64,000 nucleotides of DNA, taken from positions 124,001 through 188,000 of the forward strand of contig JADJZA010000010.1 in assembly GCA_016719385.1 (NCBI GenBank), given 5' to 3'. The position numbers and the translations under genes are program-made. Under the pieces are notes generated by a model that was not told the origin of the DNA, searched no databases, and was given only the letters and a program-made list of their open reading frames with translations. Positions 38,300 to 46,683 of this stretch are shown here, piece by piece (position 1 is the stretch's first letter; each line of letters begins with the position of its first letter). The stretch comes from Candidatus Microthrix subdominans. GTDB lineage: Bacteria > Actinomycetota > Acidimicrobiia > Acidimicrobiales > Microtrichaceae.

Positions 38300-38518
38300 T
38301 CAGGCGGACTCTGGCTGCCAGTTGCGGGCCGGCGGCTTGGTGACCTTGCCGGCCTTGAGGCAGCCGGTGCAGACGTCGATGCGCTTGGTGGAACCGTTGA
38401 CGACGGCTCGAACCCGTTGGATGTTCGGGTTCCAGCGGCGGCGGGTGCGGCGATGGGAGTGCGACACCGACATGCCGAAGCTGGGCTTCTTGTTGCAGAG
38501 TTCGCAAACGCTGGCCAT
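38300..38518 (-). CDS. rpmB: 50S ribosomal protein L28 (zinc-binding form)
   Basis: 72 residues from ATG 38518. ASVCELCNKKPSFGMSVSHS and RRTRRRWNPNIQRVR are the L28 core. CELC near the N-terminus and CTGC near residue 50 show the C+ zinc form. The length is normal. It is divergent from recG over 154 bases, the common actinobacterial arrangement near recG. Confidence 0.95.
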   Translation of the reverse strand: MASVCELCNKKPSFGMSVSHSHRRTRRRWNPNIQRVRAVVNGSTKRIDVCTGCLKAGKVTKPPARNWQPESA

Positions 38519-38672
38519 GGAACGATCCTTCGCTGTGGGGGAGACACCGCCTCATCGAAGGGCGCGTGTAATGCGACTGACAAGGGTACCCGGTCCACGG
38601 CCACCCGACGCAACGCGACCCGATGAACGGACGGTGAGGTCCGGCATCCCAGCGAGCTGTCAGCATGGGAGG

Positions 38673-40832
38673 GTGACGACGTCAACGCCGCTGTCCCTGC
38701 GGGATCTCGACGCCCTCGCCGTCGACAAGCTGCGCGGCGTGGGTGGCAAAAAGCGTGATGGACTGGCCATGCTCGGCATCGACTCGGTGCTCGACCTGCT
38801 GTTCCACTACCCCCGTCGCTACGTCGACCGCACCCGCGAGGCGCGCATCGCCGACCTGAAACCGGGGGAGGAGGGCATGTTTCTCGGCGAGGTGGAGCGG
38901 ATCTCAGGGCGCCGGGTGCGGGGCGGCCGGGCGCTGGTCGAGGCCAGGGTGACCGACGGCAGCGGCTCGATGAAGGTGACGTTCTTCAACCAGGCCTGGC
39001 GGGAGCGCCAGCTGCCCACCGGCACCAAGGCGGTGTTCTACGGCAAGGTGGACGAGTTCCGCGGGACCCGGCAGCTGACCAACCCGGTCGTCGACCTGGT
39101 CGGCGACCGCACCGGGAAGATCCTGGCCATCTATTCCCAATCCGAGAAGGCCAAGCTGAGCACCTGGGAGCTGGCCGACTGGGTGGCCGAGGCGTTGCGC
39201 CGCATTGCGCCCCGGGGCCTGGCCGACCCGGTGCCTCGCCGGGTGCTCGACGCACTCGACCTGATCGATCGCCAGGATGCGATGGCCACGATCCACGCGC
39301 CCGAATCGATGGGCCACATGATCAAGGCGCGTTCCCGGCTGGTGTTCGACGAGCTGTTGCGGGTGCAGCTGGCCCTGGTGGCAGCCAAGGCCGAGCGGGA
39401 GCGAACCGTCACCGGCGTGGTCCACGCACTGGGGGAGCGGGCCGACCGGGCGGTCTCGCCTGGGTTGGTCGATGCCTTCCTCGCGTCGCTGCCGTTTCCG
39501 CTCACCGACGCCCAGACCCGGGCGATCGACGAGATCCTCGCCGACCTGGAGCGCCGCTCGGCCATGCACCGCCTGTTGCAGGGCGACGTGGGCGCCGGCA
39601 AGACCCTGGTGGCGGTTGCCGCGCTGCTCGCTGCGGTGCAGGGCGGTCACCAGGGGGCGCTGATGGCGCCCACCGAGGTGCTGGCCGAACAGCACCACCG
39701 GGGCATCGCCGAGCTGTTGGATGGGTTCGTCGTGCCCGCACCCGACACGCTGCTCGGCGAGCGGCCATTGCACGTGGCCCTGTTGACCAACCGGCTGTCG
39801 GCGCCGCAGCGCCGCACCGTGCTCGCCCAGTTGGCCTCCGGCGAGATCGACCTGGTCATCGGCACCCATTCGTTGATCTCCGAGGGGGTGGACTTTGCCA
39901 GCCTGGGCGTGGCGGTCGTCGACGAGCAGCACCGTTTCGGCGTCGATCAGCGGGCGGCGCTGGCCGAGGTGGGGGAGGGCGACAGCCAGCCCGACCTGCT
40001 CGTGATGACCGCCACGCCCATTCCCCGCACGGCGGCGATGACCGTGTACGGCGATCTCGACGTGTCGACGCTGGACGAGCTGCCGCCCGGCCGCACCCCG
40101 ATCGTCACCCGCTGGGCTCAGACGCCGTTGGACGTGGAGGCGGTGTGGCAGACGGTGCGTGACGAGGTGGCCGCCGGGCGTCAGGCCTACGTGGTGTGCC
40201 CGCTGGTCGGGGAGTCCGAGAAGCTCGAGGTGGCTTCGGCGGAGGAGACGCTCGAGGAGTTGGCCAACGACCGGCTGAAGGGTCTGCGGCTGGGGCTGTT
40301 GCACGGCCGCATTCCCGCCGACGAGGGAGACGTCACCATGGCGGCGTTCCGGGCGGGCGAGCTGGACGTGCTGGTGGCCACCACGGTGATCGAGGTGGGC
40401 GTCGACGTCCCCAACGCCACCGTGATGGTCATTCTCGATGCCGACCGTTTCGGCATTGCCCAGCTGCACCAGTTGCGCGGTCGGGTGGGTCGCGGTGCCG
40501 CCAAGTCGTCGTGTTGGCTGGTGGCGGCCGAGCCGTCCGACGACGGTGAGGAGCGCATCAAGGCGATGGTGAAGAGCACCGACGGGTTCGAGTTGGCCGA
40601 GGTGGACCTGGAGCTGCGGGGCGAGGGCACGCTGATGGGGGAGCGCCAGAAGGGCCGCAACGACCTGCGCCTGGCATCGCTGCGCCGCGATCGCGAGTGG
40701 GTGGTGCGGGCCCGCAACGTGGCGACCGAACTGCTCACCGAAGCCGATGGCCTCGCCAACCTGGGTGGCCTGGCCGACGAGGTCGACCTGATCCTTGGCC
40801 AGGACGAGGTCGGCTACCTGATGAAGGGCTGA
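38673..40832 (+). CDS. recG: ATP-dependent DNA helicase RecG
   Basis: 719 residues from GTG 38673, right behind GGGAGG. The wedge OB domain lies at about 60-160. SF2 motifs: Walker A LLQGDVGAGKTLVAVAAL near 305, VDEQHRFGVDQR (DEQH box), TATPIPRTAAM, VIEVGVDVPNATVMVI, and QLHQLRGRVGRG. The C-terminal TRG motif region is FELAEVDLELRGEGTLMGERQKG. It reverses stalled forks and processes D-loops. Frame continues far upstream, but only as a shadow of the opposite strand. Confidence 0.96.
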   Translation: MTTSTPLSLRDLDALAVDKLRGVGGKKRDGLAMLGIDSVLDLLFHYPRRYVDRTREARIADLKPGEEGMFLGEVERISGRRVRGGRALVEARVTDGSGSMKVTFFNQAWRERQLPTGTKAVFYGKVDEFRGTRQLTNPVVDLVGDRTGKILAIYSQSEKAKLSTWELADWVAEALRRIAPRGLADPVPRRVLDALDLIDRQDAMATIHAPESMGHMIKARSRLVFDELLRVQLALVAAKAERERTVTGVVHALGERADRAVSPGLVDAFLASLPFPLTDAQTRAIDEILADLERRSAMHRLLQGDVGAGKTLVAVAALLAAVQGGHQGALMAPTEVLAEQHHRGIAELLDGFVVPAPDTLLGERPLHVALLTNRLSAPQRRTVLAQLASGEIDLVIGTHSLISEGVDFASLGVAVVDEQHRFGVDQRAALAEVGEGDSQPDLLVMTATPIPRTAAMTVYGDLDVSTLDELPPGRTPIVTRWAQTPLDVEAVWQTVRDEVAAGRQAYVVCPLVGESEKLEVASAEETLEELANDRLKGLRLGLLHGRIPADEGDVTMAAFRAGELDVLVATTVIEVGVDVPNATVMVILDADRFGIAQLHQLRGRVGRGAAKSSCWLVAAEPSDDGEERIKAMVKSTDGFELAEVDLELRGEGTLMGERQKGRNDLRLASLRRDREWVVRARNVATELLTEADGLANLGGLADEVDLILGQDEVGYLMKG

Positions 40833-40960
40833 GCCCCCGGTGGCCTGCGTCAGAGCGTGTGCCGGTGGCGACCTGTGACGTCGCCGACCTCGAGCCGGAA
40901 ACCAGCGACTTCATCGGCAGGGCAGCGGGTGATCGCTCGGTATGGCATGGTTTGCGCTCG

Positions 40961-42577
40961 ATGACCACTTCACGTCGGCTCGACGACTGGGACAACCTGA
41001 GCGATCGGGTGCCGCAGCACTATTTGGTGGGGGACGTTGATCTCGTCGCCGTCCGCATCGATGACGAGCCGACGGTGCTGTACGGACGTTGCCTGCACCG
41101 GGGCGCCTTGATGGGCGACGCAACGATCGTCGGCGACGACATCGTGTGTGGGGTTCACGGCTGGGACTACCGGGTGGCCACCGGGGTGTCGGCCTACGAC
41201 GACACCCAGCGTCTCCAGAAGTTCGCAGCCTGGGTCGAAGACGGTGGCTTGTTTGTCGACGCCGACGAGATCGCCGACTACAGCCGCCAACACCCGCAGC
41301 GCTACGACCGCGAGGCCTATCAGGGCGTCTACGCCGACCTTCACGGTGGTGCCGAAGAACCCACCGTCGGATTGATCGCTCAGCTGGCGGCGAACGGCCT
41401 CGACCGGGTTGGCCCCCATGGCCCGGTGGCGGCGATGGGCGTCCCCCGCGCCGAGCTTCCGAGCTGGGACGACATTCAGTTTGTGACCGCTCAGTTGGCC
41501 CGGTCGCCGCTGCTCGACGACGTGACGGTCGATTCCTCGGTTGTGATCGGCCCGTCGGCGGCCAAGCCGCTCCATCTGGAGTTGCCGATGTTCGTCTCCG
41601 ACATGAGCTTCGGGGCGCTCTCCGAAGAGGCCAAAGTGGCCCTGGCGACGGGTGCGCAACTGGCCGGCACGGCGATCTGCTCGGGCGAAGGCGGCATGTT
41701 GCCCGAAGAGAACGACGCCAACGAGCGCTACCTCTACGAGTTGGGTTCTGGACGATTCGGCTGGGACCTGGCCGAGGTCGAGAAGGTGGCTGCGTTTCAC
41801 CTGAAGCTCGGCCAGGGTGCCAAGACCGGCACCGGTGGTCATCTTCCCGGCATCAAGGTGCGCGGTCGCATCGCCGAGATCCGCGGGTTGCCCGAAGGAA
41901 CCGCAGCGGTGTCGCCCGCCACGTTCACCGGCGACCTGGCCACCACCGCCGGCAAGGCCGATCTGTTGGCGAGCGTTCGGGACCGGTCGGGCGGCATTCC
42001 GGTTGGCGTCAAGATGTCGGCCCAACACATCGAGGCCGACCTGGACGCTGCATTGGCGTTGGGCGTGGACTACGTGATCCTGGACGGCCGCGGTGGCGGC
42101 ACCGGCGCTGCGCCCAAGCTGTTCCGGGACAACATTTCGGTACCCACGATCCCGGCGTTGGCCCGAGCGAGACGGCATCTCGACCACTCCGGCGCCGACG
42201 GGGTCACGCTGATCATCACCGGCGGGTTGCGAACCCCGTGGGACGTGGCCAAGGCGCTGGCGCTGGGCGCCGATGCTGTCGCCATGGCCAACTCACCGAT
42301 GCAGGCGATCGGGTGCCTGGGGATGCGGGCATGCCACACGGGGAACTGCCCGGTGGGGATCACCACCCAAAATCCAAAGCTCCGGGAGCGCTTGCCGGTG
42401 GACGAGGCGGCACAGCGACTCAAGCGGTTCCTTCTCGCCTCCACCGAGTTGATCGCAGCCCTGGCGCGAGCGTGTGGCCACGAGCGACTGTCCGACCTGA
42501 CCCTCGATGACCTCACCACCTTCGACCGGGATCTGTCCCATCTGGCCGGGATCGCCTATGGAGGAGTTGACCGGTAA
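40961..42577 (+). CDS. Fusion of a Rieske [2Fe-2S] domain and an FMN glutamate-synthase-type domain
   Basis: 538 residues from ATG 40961 (TTSRRLDDWDNLSDRVPQHYL). The N-terminal about 110 residues are a Rieske ferredoxin: GRCLHRGALMG and CGVHGWDYRVATG give the CxH and CxxH ligands. The rest is the FMN-binding barrel of glutamate synthase large subunit (MSFGALSEEAKVALATGA, GHLPGIKV, DGRGGGTGAAP). It includes the 3Fe-4S cysteines in GCLGMRACHTGNCPVG. Glutaminase and GltD parts are absent, so it is not an ordinary GOGAT. It is probably an oxidoreductase with an electron path from the Rieske centre to FMN; the substrate is unknown. Confidence 0.88.
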   Translation: MTTSRRLDDWDNLSDRVPQHYLVGDVDLVAVRIDDEPTVLYGRCLHRGALMGDATIVGDDIVCGVHGWDYRVATGVSAYDDTQRLQKFAAWVEDGGLFVDADEIADYSRQHPQRYDREAYQGVYADLHGGAEEPTVGLIAQLAANGLDRVGPHGPVAAMGVPRAELPSWDDIQFVTAQLARSPLLDDVTVDSSVVIGPSAAKPLHLELPMFVSDMSFGALSEEAKVALATGAQLAGTAICSGEGGMLPEENDANERYLYELGSGRFGWDLAEVEKVAAFHLKLGQGAKTGTGGHLPGIKVRGRIAEIRGLPEGTAAVSPATFTGDLATTAGKADLLASVRDRSGGIPVGVKMSAQHIEADLDAALALGVDYVILDGRGGGTGAAPKLFRDNISVPTIPALARARRHLDHSGADGVTLIITGGLRTPWDVAKALALGADAVAMANSPMQAIGCLGMRACHTGNCPVGITTQNPKLRERLPVDEAAQRLKRFLLASTELIAALARACGHERLSDLTLDDLTTFDRDLSHLAGIAYGGVDR

Positions 42578-42702
42578 ACAGCGACGACGGCGGTGATCGG
42601 CGGGCAAAATGAGATGAGGCGCCGCCCCGACCCCGAAGGGCCGATGGCGACGCCACCTCACGGTCGTGGTCCGGCCGATGGCCGGGCCGCAAACCGGGCT
42701 GC

Positions 42703-43287
42703 TCAGCTGGCGGCCAGGTTCTGGGCGACGAAGTCCCAGTTGACCAGGTTGGCCATGAAGTTGGAGATGTAGTCGGGGCGGGCGTTGCGGTAGTCGATGT
42801 AGTAGGCGTGCTCCCACACGTCGATGGTGAGGAGCGCCTTCGCCCCGTGCTTCAGGGGAAGGTCGGCGTTGGCCGTCTTCTCCACCTTCAGCCCGCCGTC
42901 GTCGACCAGCCAGGCCCAACCGGATCCGAACTGGGTCTTGGCGGCGGTGGCGAACTCGTCGGCGAACGTGTCGAAGGAACCGAACGCCGAGTTGATGGCG
43001 TCACCGAGCTCGCCGGACGGCTCGCCGCCGCCGGAGGGCGACAGGCAGTTCCAGTAGAAGGTGTGGTTCCACACCTGGGCGGCGTTGTTGAACATGCCGC
43101 CGTCGGCCTCCATGATGATCTGCTCAAGCGGCAGGTCCGCCTTGTCGGTGCCCTCGATCATCCCGTTGAGGTTGGTGACGTAGGCCTGATGGTGCTTGCC
43201 GTAGTGGTACTCGATCGTCTCTTTCGACAGTCCCTTGCTCTCCAAGGCGTCCGGGGCGAAGGGGAGAGGAGGTAGTTCGATGGCCAT
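42703..43287 (-). CDS. sodA: Superoxide dismutase (Fe/Mn)
   Basis: 194 residues from ATG 43287. The metal ligands are visible in order: the His of TIEYHYGKHHQAYV (His about 26), the His in QVWNHTFYWNCLSP (about 74), and the Asp and His in DVWEHAYYIDYRNARPDY. The YHYGKHHQAYVTNLN form and the length resemble iron-type or cambialistic enzymes. There is no signal peptide, so it is cytoplasmic. It converges on the Rieske fusion gene. The 287-base upstream region has no coding signal I would support. Confidence 0.95.
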   Translation of the reverse strand: MAIELPPLPFAPDALESKGLSKETIEYHYGKHHQAYVTNLNGMIEGTDKADLPLEQIIMEADGGMFNNAAQVWNHTFYWNCLSPSGGGEPSGELGDAINSAFGSFDTFADEFATAAKTQFGSGWAWLVDDGGLKVEKTANADLPLKHGAKALLTIDVWEHAYYIDYRNARPDYISNFMANLVNWDFVAQNLAAS

Positions 43288-43574
43288 GATGGCGGTCCTT
43301 TCATTGACTGTTAAGTACCTGCCCGCCCAACCGTGATCGCAAACCCCAGTATCGAGGCTGCTCCGTCAGCTGGTGACCGGTTGGGTGTGGGTGATGCCGC
43401 CGTGGTGGCGGTGGTAGGTCCGATGATGGTCCCGTATTCGATTGGGGTCAATCACCCGACCGCGCCGTGGCCGTGGTGGAGGCGCCGGTTCGGTCGTCTG
43501 GAGCACGGCCGCGAGTTCGGCTCAGTCGCTTCACTGAACCATCAACAGCTCGCTAGGGTCGGCCGGGGAGGATC

Positions 43575-43994
43575 GTGGACGGCACGTCGAAGCGGTGGAA
43601 CCAGGTGAGCCCCTCGCAGTTCGAGTGGGAGGCTGACGCACAGGAGGTTCTCCGCGCCCTGCTTCCCGACCAGGACCCCTACCGCGGTTGGACCAACTTC
43701 GAGTTCACCAACGGCGGTGCGATCGCCGAGGTGGACTCGCTGGTCATCACGCCCAAGGGCGTCTACCTGATCGAGATCAAGTCGTGGGCGGGCAAGGTCA
43801 ACGGCGATCAGGGCACCTGGGTGCAACAGCGCCCCGACGGTAGCCGTCGGTCGTTCACCAACCAGGCTGCGGTCAACTCCCGCAAGGTCAAGCAGCTGGC
43901 CAGCCTGATCAAGCGCAACTGGCCCCACAACGCCAAGGTGGGCCCGCCGTTCATCCAGTCGCTGGTGTGGTTCTCCCTCGCCGAATTGCGTTAG
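43575..43994 (+). pseudogene. Truncated NERD-domain protein (N-terminal part of a PglW-like/NERD kinase)
   Basis: 139 residues from GTG 43575 after a strong GGGGAGG site. The whole fragment is a NERD nuclease-related domain: FEWEADAQEVLRALLP, PYRGWTNFEFTNGGAIAEVDSLVITPKGVYLIEIKSWAG (Asp, and the ExK pair), then VNSRKVKQLASLIKRNWP and PFIQSLVWFSLAEL. In larger NERD proteins, including BREX kinase PglW, the next residues lead into kinase or helicase domains. Here a stop follows at once. The DNA beyond carries a different gene remnant on the other strand. A complete stand-alone NERD protein is less likely but possible. Confidence 0.6.
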
Positions 43995-44019
43995 GCGCTG
44001 GGGCCACGCAGGTGGTCGG

Positions 44020-44240
44020 TCAGTTGAGCTTGTATGAGCCGGCAGCCAGGTGTTCTCGTAGACGTCGCAACGGGCCTGCTCTTCGTCGAGCGAGCAGCGG
44101 ATGTTATTGGACGGGCTGTGGAATGAGGCGCCCAGGCTGGAGCCGTACGGGCTGGTGGTTGGCACGACCACCTGGTCGGCGACGGCATGGCCGTCGCAAC
44201 CTGCGCCCTCGCAGGCGCTGGCTGTCGTCGGTGGGACCAT
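44020..44240 (-). pseudogene. Remnant of a secreted actinobacterial protein
   Basis: The minus-strand frame from 44240 reads TASACEGAGCDGHAVAD, then SFHSPSNNIRCSLDEEQ and ARCDVYENTW. Proteins with F.SPSGNIxC...xRCDI are common small secreted actinobacterial proteins with disulfides. Here there is no signal peptide: a lipobox-like LGC stands upstream of the ATG, but a stop precedes it. After ENTW a shift of frame would give a short end YKLN and a stop at 44020; in the original frame the reading runs on into the antisense of the NERD fragment. Both ends thus look damaged. Confidence 0.4.
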
Positions 44241-44357
44241 TGGCGCTGCGCTGGTCGACGGAGGGGTGCAACCAAGTGGTCAGGAGGGTGAACCATAGAG
44301 TGCGCTACCCGTCGGAGGTTCCACACTCGTTCGTCTCGGATGAATCCGAGAGTCGGC

Positions 44358-44753
44358 TCAGCGGCCCGGAGATGCGACGACCAGTTGGTGGTCGCTGGCA
44401 GCTTGTAGCAGCCGGGTCTCGTAGGCGACCAGCAACGGAGCGACCCTTGGCTCCAATGCGCTGGCCAGGTGAATCGCGTCGAGCGAGCGCACTGTCGCTG
44501 GCTTGAGCTGTCGGGCGCGGTCGATGATGTGCGAATCGATCGGCTGAAGATCGAGACGGCGGCACACCTCTGCGGCTCGGCTCAGCCCCGCACTACCGTC
44601 CGCTCGGGCGGCAGCACGACCGACCTCGATCACCGTGAGTTCGCTGCTGATCGCCCGGTCCAGCCCACGCACGAACTCAAGCAGTTGGGCGCTTTCGGCC
44701 TCGGGGATGACCAGCTTCACGACGGCCGAAGCGTCGAGGTACGCCACCCTCAC
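44358..44753 (-). CDS. PIN-domain ribonuclease toxin (VapC-type)
   Basis: 131 residues from GTG 44753 (RVAYLDASAVVKLV), overlapping the antitoxin stop by four bases. The first acidic residue is in YLDASA, the second in SSELTVIEVGRA (Glu), and the third and fourth are in RSLDAIHLASAL (Asp). This is the PIN catalytic set. The C-terminus VAYETRLLQAASDHQL is typical of VapC. It probably cleaves tRNA or rRNA when freed from the antitoxin. Confidence 0.88.
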   Translation of the reverse strand: MRVAYLDASAVVKLVIPEAESAQLLEFVRGLDRAISSELTVIEVGRAAARADGSAGLSRAAEVCRRLDLQPIDSHIIDRARQLKPATVRSLDAIHLASALEPRVAPLLVAYETRLLQAASDHQLVVASPGR

Positions 44754-45025
44754 AGACGTTCCTCCCGAAGGGCTTCGAGTGCGTCCGAGCCCTCGGTCGT
44801 GATCTCGTTGGTGTGCATCGAATACGTCGACCAACTCGCCGCTGCGGGGCGGAGACGCCCGGCAGCTTGGAGCGCCGCATACTCGTCAGCCGCCGGGCTC
44901 AACGGCGTCAGCACCGCCACGGGACGACCTCGGTCGGTTACCTCGAGCGGCCGCTGGTCATCCTGGATCTGGCGCAGGTACACGCTGAGGTTTTGACGGA
45001 GTTCTCTGACGCCGACCTGTTCCAT
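44750..45025 (-). CDS. Phd/YefM-type antitoxin paired with the PIN toxin
   Basis: 91 residues from ATG 45025 (EQVGVRELRQNLSVYLRQI); an ATG three codons earlier (45034) is the alternative. VGVRELRQNLSVYLRQIQ and PLEVTDRGRPVAVLTPL are the DNA-binding Phd/YefM N-terminal domain. The remaining C-terminal part should bind the toxin. The gene is translationally coupled to the toxin and normally represses its own promoter. It sits 31 bases from the selD end. Confidence 0.85.
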   Translation of the reverse strand: MEQVGVRELRQNLSVYLRQIQDDQRPLEVTDRGRPVAVLTPLSPAADEYAALQAAGRLRPAAASWSTYSMHTNEITTEGSDALEALREERL

Positions 45026-45056
45026 GACGCACATTGTAGCACTACGACCTTTCCCG

Positions 45057-46106
45057 CTACCGCAGGGCGATGCTGTGGCCCTCCGGGGCTGGCTCGTTGG
45101 TGGTGCCGATGCGGGCGGCGGTGTGGCCAGATTCGGCCAGTCGGGCTAGTACGTCCTGGGTAGCGGCCGGGTTGACGCCGAACACCAGCCCGCCGGAGGT
45201 CTGCGCGTCGGCGAGCAGCAGCTGGGTGAGCTCGTCGGCGCCGCCCGGGTCGAGCAGCCCCTTGGCCCAGGCCAGGTTGCGGCGGCTGCCACCGGGCATG
45301 ATGCCCTCACGCGCCAACTCGACCGCTCCATCGAGGTAGCCGACGGCGGTGGTCTCGATGACGACGGTGACCTTGGACTCGAGGGCCATGCGGCCGAGGT
45401 GGCCCAGAAGCCCGAAGCCGGTGACATCGGTGCAGCCGGTGGCTCCGGCGGTGAGCGCCACCTGCGAGGCCACGTCGTTGAGGCGGGTCATCGACGCCAC
45501 GGCGGCGTCGACCGACGCCTGCGGTGCGGTGTCGGCCTTGATAGCGGTGGTGATCACGCCGATGCCCAGCGGCTTGGTGAGGATGATGTCCTGGCCCGGA
45601 CGCAGCCCGGCATTGGTCATGATCCGGTCGGGGTGCACCTCGCCGGTGACCGACAGCCCAAACTTGGGCTCGGGGTCATCGATCGTGTGGCCGCCGACGA
45701 TGACGAAGGATCCGGCCTGGGCGATGTCGTTGGCGCCGGCGAGCAAATCCTGGAGCTGTTCTATGGGCAGCGCTTCGGTGTTCCAGCCGACCAGGTTGAG
45801 GGCGAACAGGGGACGTCCGCCCATCGCGTAGACGTCGGAGACAGCGTTGGCGGCGGCCACCCGGCCCCAGGTGCGGGCATCGTCGACGACGGGTGTGATG
45901 AAGTCGGCGGTCGACACGAGCGCTCGCTCGTTGTCGAGGCGCCACACTGCGGCGTCGTCGCCGGTGGCGGTTCCCACCAGCAGCTCGGGCGGAGTTGCGG
46001 TCTGCATCGGGCGCAGCACCTGCGCCAGCTCGCCGGGGGCGAGCTTGCAGCCTCAACCGGCGCCGTGGCTGAAACGGGTGAGGCGGTTGGTCTCGGCGTC
46101 GCTCAT
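45057..46106 (-). CDS. selD: Selenide, water dikinase with in-frame UGA selenocysteine
   Basis: 349 residues (including Sec18) from ATG 46106. Reading from that ATG gives SDAETNRLTRFSHGAG, then TGA (46053-46055), then GCKLAPGELAQVL. In SelD proteins this place is GAGCGCK or GAGUGCK; E. coli has Cys17 here. The TGA is therefore selenocysteine, the catalytic residue. The rest is full length and intact: TGDDAAVW with the metal-binding Asp, TADFITPVVDD, NAVSDVYAMGG, GGHTIDDPEPKFGLSVTG, and GATGCTDVTGFGLLGHL. It makes selenophosphate from selenide and ATP. It requires SelA, SelB and tRNA-Sec elsewhere in the genome. An ordinary gene call begins after the TGA and loses the active site. Confidence 0.93.
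46027..46045 (-). promoter_or_regulatory. Candidate bacterial SECIS hairpin after the selD UGA
   Basis: AGCTCGCC-CCC-GGCGAGCT on the gene strand makes a perfect 8-bp stem that starts eight bases after the UGA codon. Bacterial SECIS elements lie directly downstream of the UGA within the coding sequence and bind SelB. The position fits; loop bases do not allow a firm call. Confidence 0.5.
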
Positions 46107-46202
46107 CGGGCGGCAGTCGTGACGGGCGGGCGGGGCATGGGCCGAGGGTACAGGCGGTGACCCACCGGGGCCGAGTGCAAGTGGCCCCCCAAGCGGCTTG
46201 GC

Positions 46203-46658
46203 TCAGGAGGCGTCGGCCAACGCCAGGTTGGACCGGTCGAGCGCGCCGGCAAGCACCCGCTCGAACACGTCGAGGTCGCCGTCGCAGGCATCCAGCTCCC
46301 CGGGTCCGAGCAGGTAGATGAGTTCTCCGTCGACGTGCGCGAGCACACACGGGGTGCGATCGCCCGACAACGCCTCGACGTCGGGGTCGCGCTCGTTGCG
46401 GTGCAGCACCGTGACCGGCACGGGCACCCCGTCCCGCCAGTTGGTCCACGACCGGCGTTCACGGGTCAGACCGTGGGTGATCGAGCACAACGAACAATGG
46501 GCGGTGCGCCGAAGCTTGCCCCAAACATAGGACAGCTCGCCGCGCACCCCACCGTCAGCGTCATAGACCATCACCAAACCGGTCACGGTGGCCGCCGCAG
46601 CGGTGGCGTCGAGCCGATCCTGCTGCTCGTCGTGGGCCTGAGGTGATGTCGAATTCAC
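46203..46658 (-). CDS. Conserved-looking hypothetical protein with CxxC
   Basis: 151 residues from GTG 46658, with AGGA seven bases before it; a GTG at 46676 is also possible. Core features are TGLVMVYDADGGVRGELSYVWGKL, RTAHCSLCSITHGLTRERRSW with a CxxC and His, and GELIYLLGPGELDACDGD. A cytoplasmic small protein with a possible metal or redox CxxC is likely. I do not recognise the family. It lies between the K+ channel gene and selD on the same strand, 96 bases before selD. Confidence 0.65.
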   Translation of the reverse strand: MNSTSPQAHDEQQDRLDATAAAATVTGLVMVYDADGGVRGELSYVWGKLRRTAHCSLCSITHGLTRERRSWTNWRDGVPVPVTVLHRNERDPDVEALSGDRTPCVLAHVDGELIYLLGPGELDACDGDLDVFERVLAGALDRSNLALADAS

Positions 46659-46683
46659 TGGAACATCCTGACGCACACCACGA

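Noticed and set aside
43333..43608. A 91-codon plus-strand gene before the NERD fragment
   Set aside because: No ribosome site, no domain, and it runs through the NERD start out of frame.
43542..44240. A 232-codon minus-strand gene covering the NERD region
   Set aside because: Only its first about 75 codons look like protein. The rest is antisense to the NERD domain, so it is a chance fusion across the junction.
45057..46019. SelD starting after the UGA with a CTG codon
   Set aside because: This would drop the catalytic GAGUGCK segment, which is fully preserved upstream in frame.
46107..46202. tRNA-Sec (selC) next to selD
   Set aside because: The gap is GC-rich but has no T-arm GTTC motif and no 90-base cloverleaf.
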